Notes under the pieces: model-generated
What the model was told of the DNA's origin: nothing
The model's database searches: none
Seen by the model: the letters and a program-made list of their open reading frames with translations, nothing else
Made by a program: the position numbers and the translations under genes
Part shown: piece after piece, positions 17,406-30,800 of the stretch
Layout of the letters: each line of letters starts with the position of its first letter
How positions within the stretch are numbered: the stretch's first letter is position 1
Source: Aculops lycopersici
Lineage: Eukaryota; Arthropoda; Arachnida; Trombidiformes; Eriophyidae
Reading direction: 5' to 3'
DNA: 64,000 nucleotides
Assembly (NCBI GenBank): GCA_015350385.1
Contig: WNKI01000002.1
Span: 4,458,057 to 4,522,056 of the forward strand

Positions 17406-20400
17406 TCCAAACCAATTATTATTCAGAAATAGAGTAACATCACTCTAGATACTGTATGATGGGCCAATTGCAACTATTGATCATCCTCATCGTTGATTAA
17501 AAGCAACGACACACCTAGGCGAGTTGTGATTGTGGTTGCTTGCTATTTAGATAATATACAATCATAGCTATATCAAAATCATGAAATTAGCACCCTATGA
17601 GGAATAGATCAACTCGTTATTGTTTGTTGAGAGTTAGTTATTATTTTTAATCGTTATTATATGCACCTGAAGAAAGGGCATCAGCCATTTGATTAGATTA
17701 CTATACAAAAATATATCATTAATTATAGTCTATCACTAATTGATTACACACACTTCACATAACGGATATCTAAAACCTAGTATTGTTGGTGGCGCTATCA
17801 TCTTTCGATGAATCTCCGATAAGCTCAAATAGAGAAGCCACCAATTGATGTTAGTAGAATAGAGATTCATATCCGGGAGTAGAAATTTACATTATTAACA
17901 CAAGCACATGACATTCTATCATAATTATCATCACCACCATTATTATTATGAATACAAAGAGTTCAAGTTGCATTCATTATCATCATCTTGCGTTTAACAT
18001 CTCGTCGTTTGATGAACTACAGCAGGAAGGATTTGAGGATAAGATGGCATTTTATTTCTTAAAATAAACTTGAAGGCTCCAACTCTGAAAAACTTTATCA
18101 GTTTGACCAGCTAAAACATAAACTTTTCAACCATCATGTGCATTTAATTTTTCACCTGAATATATACATTTTGCCAGTATGCAATGCGACAAGGGGGTGC
18201 TACAGGCGGCAGACATTGTGAATCCTCTATGATACATCATGACTTATGATTTGTGGGCTCGGAAACACTAGGCAATGAGTGGGGGACCGCCTACCGCTTT
18301 GCCGACTGCAAAGCAATTGCGGGTCATTTGTCGCACCGTTTCTCCGTGATTTGCAGAAGTCCTTGAAAGAAAGAAGTACAAGTTCTAGTCTAGTTATCCA
18401 TTACCTATGGCCATCATCATCATCATCATCGTCATCGTTGCCATCAATTTTGCATCCATATCTTAAGGCGAATCTTGGCAATTGAGTAAACTTCAGGTGA
18501 GGCCTTTAGCGCACAAGTTTCGAGAAGTCAAATGGACGGAGGCATTTTGATTAATAGCTCAATGACTTTGTAGGAAGGTTGCAGTTTTTCTTTGCAAAAA
18601 TGAGTCATGCATCTTCTATGTTGTTTTTCTAATACAACATAGGATCGCATTGTGACACTTGCAATTTGCAACTGGTGGTCCGAGACTCGAGATTCGGGAT
18701 GACCAAGCGAGATGGGAACAAAACTATTCTAGGTCATCGATTTCGCATCGACCAAACATATGAGCAGTAATTGTTGCAATGAATGTAGCCAAATACAAAT
18801 ACCAATACGATTCTATGAACAATGCAATTCTAGCTGGACCTCATGTGAACTATTGGGAAAAATAAGTGGCGATACTGCCGGACGAAATTAACGCTGATAT
18901 GAAACTAAAAACTTGGTCGAGGAGTGGCAACAGGTAGGTGCGACCAAGATCTGGGGTCATGCGCCTCGGGTTTTTTACTCGAGTAGCGTTTTCAACCAAA
19001 GTAAAGATGAATTATTGTGTGGTTCTAATCCTCTAGACTAGACAGAGTAGAGAGAGAGAGAGATGGAGAAAGATGAGGATGCTCATTTCTACAGTGGAAT
19101 ATAATATTGCAAGATGGAACTGAGGAGGTGGGCTCTTCTAAATGAAATTAATTTCGAAAAAAGTTTTCAGTTGGAGAAGAAAAAAGTATCTCGCGCATAA
19201 ATTGCAAATGATTGAAATTTCCATCTTTAACGAACCAAAAAATCTGGTAAGCAGTTTTGTGGTTTCTCTTCGATGAGATGACAGGAAAGTGAGATACTGA
19301 TGATACTTTTGGCCAAAAACATTGGCGGTGATTATGGTTTTTCCCTCTCAACTGGCGATTATGTTGGCCGGTTCACCAAACGACGAGGTACAGGTCAATG
19401 CTGCAAATCATCAACTCAACTTGAAGGGAAGCAAAAATGATACTAGAGTTGAAGTGGAAAGGGAAGTGAAAGGAAGAGAAAATTGAATATCCTCTGTTTG
19501 TATCAGACCGAACCGAACCGAACCGAACCGAACCGAACCAAACAAACCAATCCAGTCAACAATAAGTAACCAAAAAAACCAAAAAGAATAACGCGCGCTG
19601 GTGGCCACTCGTGTTGGTGCCTGTATTGGTTACCATCAACTAGTCAAGTGGCCGTCAGGTAAATATCCATCAATAACGCGCTTATCTCAGCCAGAGAATC
19701 TCTTTTGTTGGCTCAACTAAACTCTAAACTCGACTTGCAAGTTTAAATCGAATCGCTCTCAAATACTGCAGTGCATGAGATGGGGCTCAAGTTTCAGGTG
19801 GTGGAACTCAGGTAAATCACTTGTAAAGGAAGCAAGAAAGCAACTTCGACAACGACAACTACAATGACATTGTAACCACTTGTAGTTCCAAAGCCACTCA
19901 GATTTCGGCCATCTACTGTGGCTCTTGTACTCTCGCGCAGACTTGCAAACGAGAGCGCGATAAAAATCGAACACCATGCCAATCGAAATCTAGCAAGTGG
20001 CGGATCTCTAGCGCTGGCGACACTTGGTCTTTTTTAACTTATGGGCTTCACCTGGTGACAAAGCAAAGGAGATTGTAACTCGCACCCCGAGTTTTCGGTT
20101 TAGTCAGCGTCCACTTTTCTCTCATCGTAAGGTTAAAATCAACTAACAACAACAAATACAATAACAATCATATCCCATCCCGATCCTACTGGTCAGCGAA
20201 GTAGACAACAATCAAACTCGATCCAATCCAATCCAAACTGAACCAGTGTAATTCGACTCTCACCTGAAGGCACAAGTCGTCTGGTTGATCAGGAAAAAAG
20301 AGGCGGAGAGGGATTCCAAATTGTTTCATCTGTTTGCCTCGAGCGGTCGCCTCGCGCGTTTGGTCCTAGAGATTCCAACTCAGCAGTACAATGGTGACGT

Positions 20401-20892
20401 CGACTGCTCTCTTCATTTTAGTCAGCGCATGCGCCCTCTTCTGTTCCCCCAAGATTAAGTGCGCAATCAAGGCTGTTTTAACGTATTGCGCGCCTGTAGT
20501 TTGTATTAACGAGTGCCAGGTAACTAGTACTACAACTACCGCCACCATTACCAACTAGACTCCAGAGACCAAGATTTAAATGCACTCTAAAGCCCAGAGC
20601 ATCAGACGCAAACTTAATAGCAACGAGTGCACTTGCCACTTGTTTCAGCTGCACAACAACAACAAACTTAAGCTAGCGCCAGAAAACTTTCTCATCTTAA
20701 CTCACCGGGACACCATTTGTTTTCTAACTCATTGACAAGCGACACTCACCTGTCAGTTTAGATGAGATTGAGTGACATTTATCATTCATTAGAAGAGTTG
20801 CATAAGCGAATTGCTTTGAAATGCTCTGAGAAGCTCGACCAAAGTAGCAGTAGTAATATAGACTCATCTAACATTCTTTATTTGTGTTAGAA
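17406..20892. other. Intergenic region between HMG-CoA synthase and Zic, no gene seen
   Basis: 3.5 kb. Holds the HMGCS 3' UTR, an ATC run (about 18409-18438), a 9-bp perfect hairpin (18616-18642), a (CCGAA)n pentanucleotide array (about 19505-19540) and AAC-rich sequence near 20150. The last part, with several CACCTG/CAGGTG sites, is probably Zic promoter and 5' UTR; an in-frame TAA at 20869 bounds the Zic frame. Short open frames look like chance. Confidence 0.6.
19505..19540. repeat. (CCGAA)n pentanucleotide array
   Basis: Six or so consecutive CCGAA units grading into CCAAA. Confidence 0.9.
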
Positions 20893-22150
20893 ATGAACAT
20901 ACAAGTTAGCCAATACAACGACGACTTCCAAGAACATCAAACGCCATTCAGCAGCATGATACAAGACTTACAACAACACCAACAGCGACAATTAGATTCT
21001 TACTCATCGCCAACATCGAACAGCTCAACCGGAAACCAGCAACATTTGCATCAATTAGAACCACTGAACCAATTGACTCAACTTCAAGAGACGCCAAGAA
21101 AAAGCACAAACTTGATAATGCAACACCAACAACAACCTCCGACTTCCACATATCAGCAGCATCAGCAGCAGGTGTTGATGGATCACAGCAACACCAACAA
21201 CAATCACCTCTCTCACCAGCATAACCACCAGCAAAATGAACATCAGCTGCAGCAGCAGCAGCAGCAACAACAACAGCAACAACAACCTGCAGCCCACCTG
21301 AACCGCCAGTACTCTTATGTTGCCGCAGCGGCCATCTCGCAATCATATCACAATCAAATTCAAAATCACCACCAATCGCCGCATACAGGTGGCAACAATA
21401 GCGACATTAACTCGCTAATTGGAGTTGCAACAAACCAGCGAGCCGCTAGTCCGTCATATAGATCGTCTCTTCAGCTCGATCAACAAAACAAAATTATCAC
21501 AAATGTTAACAGCAGCAGCAACACCAACAACGTCAATTCAGATGATTGCGGCGGATCCATGGTCAGCTCGTATCCGCCCTACACTTGCCTATGGATCGAG
21601 CTTCCGCCGGAACTTGAGCAACAATTCCAGGCTCAACTGGCGGCGGCTCAAGCGGCAGCCCAAGCGACAGCGGCGGCCCAGGCGGCCGCCCAGCAGCAGC
21701 AGCAGTACGCGGCCGGCGCCTATGGCTCCGCCGCCGGCTACCCAGGCTACCCCGGCTACTATGGCCACCACTCGCATCATCCCCACCACAACCACGCTGC
21801 AATGTATGCAGACGCGCCACAGGTGTCTAATGCGGACACCGAGGCGCTGATGGCGGCGCAGGCCAAGCAACAGCTCGAGGTGGGCTCGCCGTGTTTGAAG
21901 AAATTTTCAACAATGCAAGAGATTGTGGCCCATATAACCGTTGATCATGTTGGCGGACCAGAGTGCACTAATCACGCTTGCTTCTGGCAAAAGTGTAGCC
22001 GAAATGGGAAGCCATTCAAGGCCAAGTACAAGCTGGTGAATCATATTCGCGTTCACACGGGCGAAAAACCGTTCCCCTGTCCATTTCAACACTGCGGCAA
22101 GGTGTTTGCACGAAGCGAGAACCTTAAAATTCACAAGAGAACGCATACAG
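20893..22150 (+). CDS. opa: Zic coding exon 1 (fingers 1-3)
   Basis: Residues 1-419 plus the first base of G420 (phase 1). Gln/Asn/His-rich N-terminus with a poly-Gln run at about 120-131, then an Ala/Gln/Tyr-Gly-rich segment that lies inside finger 1 between C232 and C334. Donor ACAG/GTAAGT. Reading past the donor adds about 10 residues and a stop (22183-22185), so the splice is needed for fingers 4 and 5. Confidence 0.94.
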
Positions 22151-24805
22151 GTAAGTTGAATGAGATGAGACTTTATAGGTCGTAAATATTTAGGTATCTT
22201 TTTATGTATATATAGCAGAGTTTTTATATTCTTCACTTGATGACGCAATTATCTGAGCGAAACAAAATCCACTTTTCATCGTGTTGAGCGCCGGCGAGCA
22301 ATCGATCAGCACTTTGGTAGCATGATATCATTAGCCGCTAGGACAATGACGACGCTTTGCGGTGGCACTGGTCGAGTTGCTACATTTTAAAGCTCACAAA
22401 GTTTTCGAGGAACTCTCGTTCACGAATGAATCTGAATTTAAATTTGAATCTAAACGATCGATTGCATTGCCAGATTCATAGATCAGAATGAATGAATGAG
22501 TAAGCGAAGGAATCGATGAATGGGAATGAAAATGATGTCGGTGCAAATGTATTCGACGCGTTGTGTGTTTAGATTGATCACACCCAAAAAATTAAGTGCC
22601 ATTGTTGCAGTCCTATGAGAATGAGAATGAGAATGGAAATGGCAATGGCAATGGGGATGGGAATGAGAGACAGGAACTTGGCCATTCATTTCAATTCAAT
22701 TGGCAGTAGTGGCTTTTTGACAAAATTTGGTTGTAGTTGTTGTTGTCATTCTCTTTGCTCTTTTGTCGTCGTCGCCATCGTCGTCGTCCTCCTCTTCGTC
22801 GTGAGTCGCTAGTTTAGAGTAGCAACTAGAGAGGCAAACTAAACAACGCCAACCTCAACAACAGAAACAACTACTTCTACAACAAGGCAAACAAACTCCA
22901 GTCAACTTACATGTTTGTGTTTGCGTGCAATATGATATGTCGAGTTGGTCGAGTTACCGGTAGGTAAATTTGACTTTGCTTCCTCCAGTCGCCACACACG
23001 ACGACCATTTCACCTATCTAGCTATTGAGAAAATTCAGAGTCCACACTTCTCTCGCTTGGGCCAAGAGTTTCGTCGCTCAGATTGTCGTCGCGCGCTGAC
23101 GACTACAACGAGGACAATTCGAGGTGGTGGCCGCCAATAAAACGGTTGGCAATGTGACTTTTATTGGCCTCGAGCCTTCGCTGGCTTCCAGCTTTTAACA
23201 GCTACCAGCCAGAGTCACGGATCGATATTTTCCTACTTCTAGTTGGAGGCTGGAGAGATAGGAAAACGGATGGCCATTCATTAGCGACAACGAGAATGAA
23301 TGCACACAGTAAGAGCAACACAATCGAAAGTCAAAATAGCAACGCCAATGGCCAGCGACCACTTTGGGCCTCCAAATGATTATTCGTAAATGATGATCAT
23401 TCTAGTGGATGAATGAATGAATGGGATGGCGACGTGTGCGAGTTATCGAGAAAGAGGCAGAGGAAGAGGCAGAGACAGAGGCAAAGGCCGAGAGAGACAA
23501 GGAGACAATTGAATTTGATTTTGCCTGCCGGTGGTCCAATCGTCAGCCAGTCGGATGCTCCACTCGTCGCCATAAAATCAGCTGGCCGACTAAACTCCCG
23601 AGTCAAGTCAAGTCAAGTCAAGTCAACTCGACTAAACTCAACTCAACTCATTAGCTTGAGGGAAGGTTAAATGATTGCTTAGTGAGTGAATAAGGTAACT
23701 AGTGGTCCTCTTCCTCTTCCATCGAATAAATGGCGAGCAAAAACAACCAATAAAAAGTTGAGCTGACAGGCCAATTCAGCGGCTCGTTGGATCGAGAACT
23801 GAACTGATTCCATTGCAACTTTCCACACGATCGAATCATTCATCTTGTTTGACTTGCCACCTTTTTTCACCTATCTTCCAGCCACCACTTTTTGCAATCC
23901 CAAAGACGATCCGATGATCGAACTCCAGAGCCAACTCTCATTGCTCGCCGAGCGCAACGCGCGAGAACGACAAACGGAAGTCTTCCATTCTTCAACACGC
24001 GCACGTCGAAAAAGTGACCTCGCATTGATATTCACGATTATTATTATCATCGTTTTGCTTATATTAGCCACAATCAGCGTGATAGTTTTGCCACTAGCTT
24101 TCGCACGCTCCAGCCACTTTGCAATGGCTAAACACATAGAGGAGAGCACCGCCAGTGGCCGCAACCATTTGCTTGGTTGAGGTTGGCTCTCGACTCCAAG
24201 TTGGACTCGAAAGCTCAGGTTAACTTAACGGCGAAGAGGAGTCACTGTGAGCCACTGTTTCAAACTGCTTCTGGTGTTCGGAGGCAGAAGCGCGCTTTTG
24301 CAAAAGGTAGTGCGAAAATTGTAATCAATCAGCAAATTCGATGTTCTAATTCAATGGCGCAATCAGATTCACACGCACACAAATGGAAGGAAAACTTCTT
24401 TCCCGCTCGCGTTGGCTCCCGTTGCAACATGGTGTTTTTTCCATAATAGTTTTTGCAACAGCGAGTCGCCTGAATATGACAAATTAATCCAGAGGAGCGA
24501 GTGTATTTTTAGTACCGGGGCCGAGTTTTTATTTGCGGTTAGTGTGTTCCATTGACTCGACTGATTTGCAGCTGAATAGGAGGAAGAAGAGCAGGCGGCG
24601 CGTGCAAACAATCAAGCCGCAAATTGATTCCAATCGCTCCATTGACCGACTCGGCCAATGGAGTCGATAAAATTGCTCACACGACCACAAAAACTTCGGT
24701 TCACTTGCCACGTCAACGGCGTTGCTGCTCACTGGACAAACCGCGCCCCGTGCGCTGAAGTCAATCGCTCGCTTGTGTCCAGTTGGTTGCGTTGCGGTTG
24801 GTGGT

Positions 24806-24887
<82 letters not shown>

Positions 24888-27800
24888 GTAGACGTAGTAC
24901 GTAGTACGTACGTACGTACGTACGTACGTACGTACGTACGTACGTACGTACGTACGTACGTACGTACGTACGTACGTACGTNNNNNNNNNNNNNNNNNNN
25001 NNNNNNNNNNNNNNNNNNNNNNNNNNNNNNNNNNNNNNNNNNNNNNNNNNNNNNNNNNNNNNNGAGAGAGAGAGAGAAACTTGCAAAAGTTGGCTCACTC
25101 ATCTGGAAGTTGCGCAACATCCGGCGACACATTCACGCCGATCTGCTAGTCGTCACTTCCGGCCACCGAGTCACCGAAATCGGCGAGCCAAAGCTCCAGC
25201 TCGTCGGTCGTTGAGTTGAGTTGAGTTGACCATAAAAGTAGTCCGCTTTGAGTCGCCTATACCCGAAAGCATAGGGAAAGAGAGTGGGAGAGATTAAAGA
25301 TTCTTGAGCCTCCTCCTCCTCCTTTCGGCCTCCAACTTCTGCCTGTTAGCTCGCGAGTCGCGACTTGGCGTCGAGTTGTCGCCATCAGCGCGACGACCAG
25401 CTAAATGGCCACACATCTAGGAAAACACGACAAAGTTACAGGCAGAAATGGCGAGCAAAGTTGTCGACAGCATGACTCACTTGAGGCTCAGTTTGGTCTC
25501 TAGCTTCTTTGCGGAAGTGGCAGCAGCAGCAATGATTGTGGCGATACCAATACCGATGGCTCGTGTTGTTGGCTGTTGGCGCAAATCCTCGCCGCGATTG
25601 TGTGAAAAGGAACAGGCAGCGAGCCGCTTGATTTCACATTGTCAGTCTGCGGCGACAACGAGCCAACGATGACGCAACGCGTGTCTCTCTAGCAAACCGG
25701 TAGACTATATGGTTGGCGACTTTTGGCGCTTTGGACTGCGGCGAGAGTGGCGGAGGCGAAGCGATAAGTGAAAGAGAGCAACGACAGGCGGCTAAGTGTC
25801 GAGATTCATTATTGGCTGCAGACTGGCTCTCTCGCTCCATCTCCACTTTTAAGACTACGACGACTCCAGTGCTTCACTCTAGTAGCTTCCTCTCGCTCGC
25901 CTTCGAGTTGCTCGCAAGCGAGCGAGCGAGCGAGAGAGAAAAGTCCATTTAGAGGCGAGCGTTTCTCCTGAGTCGGCCTCCTTGCCTGCCGTCCGGTTGC
26001 TCTTTTGGCTCGCCGTGGCGGCGGTGGTTCTCGTCGTGTGCGAGCCGAGGGTTGTGCCAGTTGCGCCAGTGGAGGTGGAAGTGGAAGTTGTGTGCGCGAT
26101 GGCGAGGAAATTGCAAATTAATTCACTTTGTTGCCATCCTATAGTTGTGCTTGTTGTTTGCGGTATGTGATTCGCTTGCTGCCGTTCTAAAGCTAGCGCA
26201 AAGTGAGCAGCGGCCGCGGAGTTAGTAAATCGATTCGCGCGCCACACAAACTCGCGAGCGTTTGCGCGCTTCCAAACGCTCGCCTTTTCCCCCGCTTCCA
26301 CTGGAAGCTTTATAGAGGCGACACTGCAAAGTGTCCGCAAGTTTCGCCAACCTCAACACACTGAAACCTCTACTCTGCCAACCAATCCAAACCCAAAGGG
26401 CCGGCTAGCGATGAGTTTCATTGAATTTTCAGCCAGCTGGCCGAAATTTATATAAACAATAAGAGAGCATTGTTTTGGTGTTGGTGTTTGAGTTTGAGTT
26501 GAGGGGCAAAGTTGCCATTGCGCTCAATGGGTTAGTGGCGGCGCTTGTGGTGGTAGTGGTGACACGAGACTGCAATTTACTGACTTCGTGCTGGTAGTTG
26601 TGCGGTAGAATGGCGACAACAACGACAAAACCAATTTATTAGCGGCCCTGCTCTGTGGCCCGCCGCCTGCTTGCTCTGGTCCCATCAGTCTCACACTGTA
26701 AACCAACCGACACTTTAACTTATGGCCAGACGCTAAATTGAACTCGCACACACCTTTTCGACATTAGCCTTGGCGCCTCGACCAGCCCGCTAGTCGAGCG
26801 TCGTCATGGTGGTTATTTGATCTCTGACGCTTGATTGTTGTTTCTGTTGTTGTCTCTCTCTCTCTCGCTCGCTCGCTTCTGCCGTTGCTCTTATCGTGCG
26901 TCACTTATTATTAGCTACAGAGTGACTGACTGCGAAGCAATGAAAGGTAATTCCATTATATAGTAAGTTAGCTGTTGAAACTGGAGCAAAAGCCAGCCAA
27001 GTTTGTGATTTAAAAATTTAAACTTTTGGCAAATTGAATCAATCTTCTCGAGGCGAGTCAGGTTATTGCAGTTGCTCTTGTTGGCAGTTTAGTGGTGGCA
27101 AATAATAACAATAATAACAGTTATAATAATGCCGCGAAAGGTAACTCCACTGACGTCGTCGAGATTTAGACCGATAGACTCTCATTGGAGCGGAGTGAAT
27201 TAAAGCGAGTTCATTGAATTTGTCATCCGAGTAACACTAATAATAATGATTCACTTTGAAAGTTAATAATGAACTTGAACTCCACCAACTGTTCACTGTT
27301 GGCATTCAATTGGTCACTTGGGAATACAATTGACTGAGCGAAGCCAATTGAATTACCGCAGCGCGCATATAACTCCAACAAGCGAACAATAACTCGACCA
27401 ATCGATTGACTGACTGACTTCGAGAGTCTCTCTTAGATTGAGCACTTGAAATCGATATGCGTGTCAAAGGTCCAGCGCTTTGCTTGCTCATGTGTGCCAC
27501 GAATATCACGAATTGATTTCAACATTTCTCTGAAGCGCGCCAAGTGTTCCCTCTGCTCACCTGATCTCCAAGTGGCAGCTAGTCGGTGGTAGTTTTGGCG
27601 ATGCTACTCTCAGCATATCAAATGTCAATCATTTGTTTGTTACCGCAGCACCATCGAGGGAGAAACCAAATTTTGATGTGATTTGCGTGCGAATGGTCCT
27701 TTTGAATCATCATCATCATCATCATCTTGACCAAAGAGCACAACTGTGATTAGAGCCAAGTTGAAATTTTCAAGTGAAACGCACTTTCCACTATTCAACT

Positions 27801-30800
27801 CTCACCTTTCACTCGAAACTTGGCAAGTGCTAATCTCTGTCTGTCTGTCTTTGCGAGAAAATTTACCGACGTCACTGGCGACGAGCCTGACGAGCGCGAC
27901 CAAACTAAACTAAACTGAGAAACTCGGACAACCAAATCCGATATTGGGATTAGCTACAAGCACTTCATTCGTTGGTCCTCATAATTTGAGAAGCGAACCG
28001 CAAACTTTGGGACCCTGAAAGGCAAACGCAACCACAGACTTGATATCTCGAGGCGCCGCCGCCGCCGCAGCGACCAAATTTAGTGTCGTTCCGGGTGACG
28101 CAATGCAATGTAACGCGAGGTCCATATTCACCACTTACCGAATGTGAACACGAGAAAGACTCACCTGAACCAACAAAACTTGCACCTGAGGCCCCAAATT
28201 CTTTCCTCGGCCGAAAAAAAACAACCTGCGAACAACCAGGCCGCCGGTCAGCCAGCCCACTAATCTGGTTCATCCATCTTAATCTCTCGGTTTATTTTGG
28301 TCGAATGTCCGCCTCGCTACTCGTAACCACCATCCTCATAACCACTCTTAAGTCTCTATCAGCATCATTGTTGTCGCTGACCATTTGTTTTGCTTCGCCG
28401 AGTTTCCTGAGCTCAAGTATAAACTTGAGAGACGAAACTTTGGAAAACAAGCACAATAAAATAAAAAGTGCAAGTGCATTGCAAAACAATGACCGAACGA
28501 GAGAGGCAGAGACAGATAGACGAATAAACAAACGCAAATTTGAGTTGCTCATAAACGAAAAGCGGACATGAGAAAACAAAGCGAACCATTACCCTGCAAT
28601 TGGAGCGAGTGGAAACTCTTATAGGCCTCGCAATGCAAATCATCTCAGTGGCAAGGGGAATAAATAGTTTACCTTATTGCCGTCATTCAGGCACCAGGAG
28701 CATTTCGTCTCCTCTCAAGAGTGGCGCCGGCCTAAAGTGAGACGACGAATTTGCGTGTTACCTGCCAGTTAATTAAGCGCAACCTCTTCGAGTTGGTGAA
28801 TTGAGTTGGTGTCACTATTTTGGTTAGTCTCGTTGGTAGCAGTTAATAGTAGTGAATGTGAGTATGCGCAACCACGACCACAACCACGAACACGACGGCA
28901 ACTTACCAGTGTTTCTGGAAACTTGTCTCCTCGCTCCCCGTTCCACTTGTGGCTCCTCATTGCCATTCCCCCACTCTCATTCTCCAGGTAACTAGCTGGC
29001 CGACTAACTAACTAATGGGCAGTGTGATGGGAACTGTAGTGGTGTTGCTAATAGGAATGGAACACTCGCTCGATTGCTGTTCACTCACTTGGTGTACAGA
29101 CTTGCCACCAATGTTCCTCAGGTGATAGAGGAAGAATGTTTTGCTGTTCTTCGGGGTGATAGACCCACTCGCTCGCCTGCCCGCAATCCAAGCCAATTGG
29201 ACACACTTTAGTTGTGGTTGCGGTTGAGTGTGCAGTCAATAGCAATGGTAATCGGCGACAAAATGTCGCCGATTTGGATGTTGAGGTGAAACTGAGCGCA
29301 TCGCAAAGTCGTCCGAACTTCTCTCTTGTCATGGCAATTAATTAAGTGGCCACGTAGAGCAGGCACACTCTATCTTGTCGACTAGCTTACCCTGACCAAG
29401 AAGAAGAGGAGGAGGAGGAGGAGGAGGAGGAGGAGGTAGGAGAAGAACAAGAAGAAATCTTGACTTTGCGAGTAGCAGTTTCAGCTTGTATTAGTAGAGG
29501 CGGTAGCAGTGGCAATATCAGTGCCATAGCCACAGCCGCAGCCATAGTTATAGCTATAGCCACCGCCGCGAAACAAGTAGTTGAATCGCAGAAATGGAAG
29601 CGACAACTTGTCGAGCTGTTCGTGTTGCTGTCTCGTTCTCTTGAGCTTTGCTAGGATTTTGTACGATAAGACACTCAAGTTAAGTCAATTGATGGTGTCG
29701 CAAGTGGTGAAATTCTACTTGCATTAACTCAGCTGTTGCAACTCGACATCACTGGCAGCAGTTGTTGCTCTAGGAAATTGCCTGTTCACATTGTTGCCAT
29801 GCCATCACAACTACTCTCTTCTTCAAGGTGACACATTCGCGCTACGGATGGCCCATTCCCAAAGAGTCAACTGAACGCTCGCTGCTGGCGCTTGGACTGC
29901 CAACGATCCTCCACTTGGAAGTTACCTGGAACAATGTCGACAATCAGTTTGTTGGCTTGAACTTGCAATGAATAGAACTCAACCAAGTTTATGAATAGAA
30001 CTCAAAAGCAAGAGCTTTGGGTGGGTGAGTGGGCGAGTGGTGGTGGCGCCCAAATTGTCTTCTAGTTAGAAGTGTGGCCGAGGAAAATTGAATTCCTAGA
30101 GACTCAATGTCGGTAGTTGTATTGTATTCTAGCATCTATTTGCTGGTGGTCGCAGAGCTTCCATTAAAACTTGGACCCATAAACTTTGCGCAAAGGGCCA
30201 CACAATCTGACAACAATTCTAGTTGTACTGATATTGATAAGTCACACTGCTATACATATAAATATACACAAGTTATATATCACTGTCAACCTGGCCACTG
30301 GGGCGCCAGATTGTGTCTACCCGAAATTGGTGCCCACGGCCACAGTGAACCAATTGTTGTTGCGGTTGTTATGCTAAGTGGCCGCGCGACTAGAGGGTCT
30401 GTGGTCGTCACAATGATTGGACTTAGTACGACTTTAGCTCAACATGAACAGCTAAACGCTCGTCAAAAATGAATTCTCTTGAGTCTGATTTCCGAGCCAA
30501 GAGATTCAAGTTCAAATTAGTGTCGTTGAGCCCGTGAGTTATTCTATGTGATACAGGTGCGTGTCTAATTCTCCATTTTCTCCCCTGCTCTCAAATAGAT
30601 TTTGCCCGCTTGTTTGTTGGATTTGGTCACGAATCAACACGATGAGCAAGTATAGCACAGAGTGAGGTATTTTCTGTACCCTTACCTGAGCGCTGTAGTA
30701 ACAACTTGGGTCGCAACAACAATAACAAAGGTAGCAACAATCAACTTGCTAGATCTCTTTGTAGCCCCTGTGAGTCTCAGAGTAAAGTTGCCATCTAAAC

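Noticed and set aside
24783..25214. Arg-Glu and Tyr-Val-Arg-Thr repeat frames
   Set aside because: Direct translation of the AG and TACG microsatellites and the N gap.
28083..28571. 162-codon frame in Zic intron 1
   Set aside because: Starts at GTG, no ATG-led domain, no recognisable motif, overlapping minus-strand frames; within chance for 15 kb of intron.
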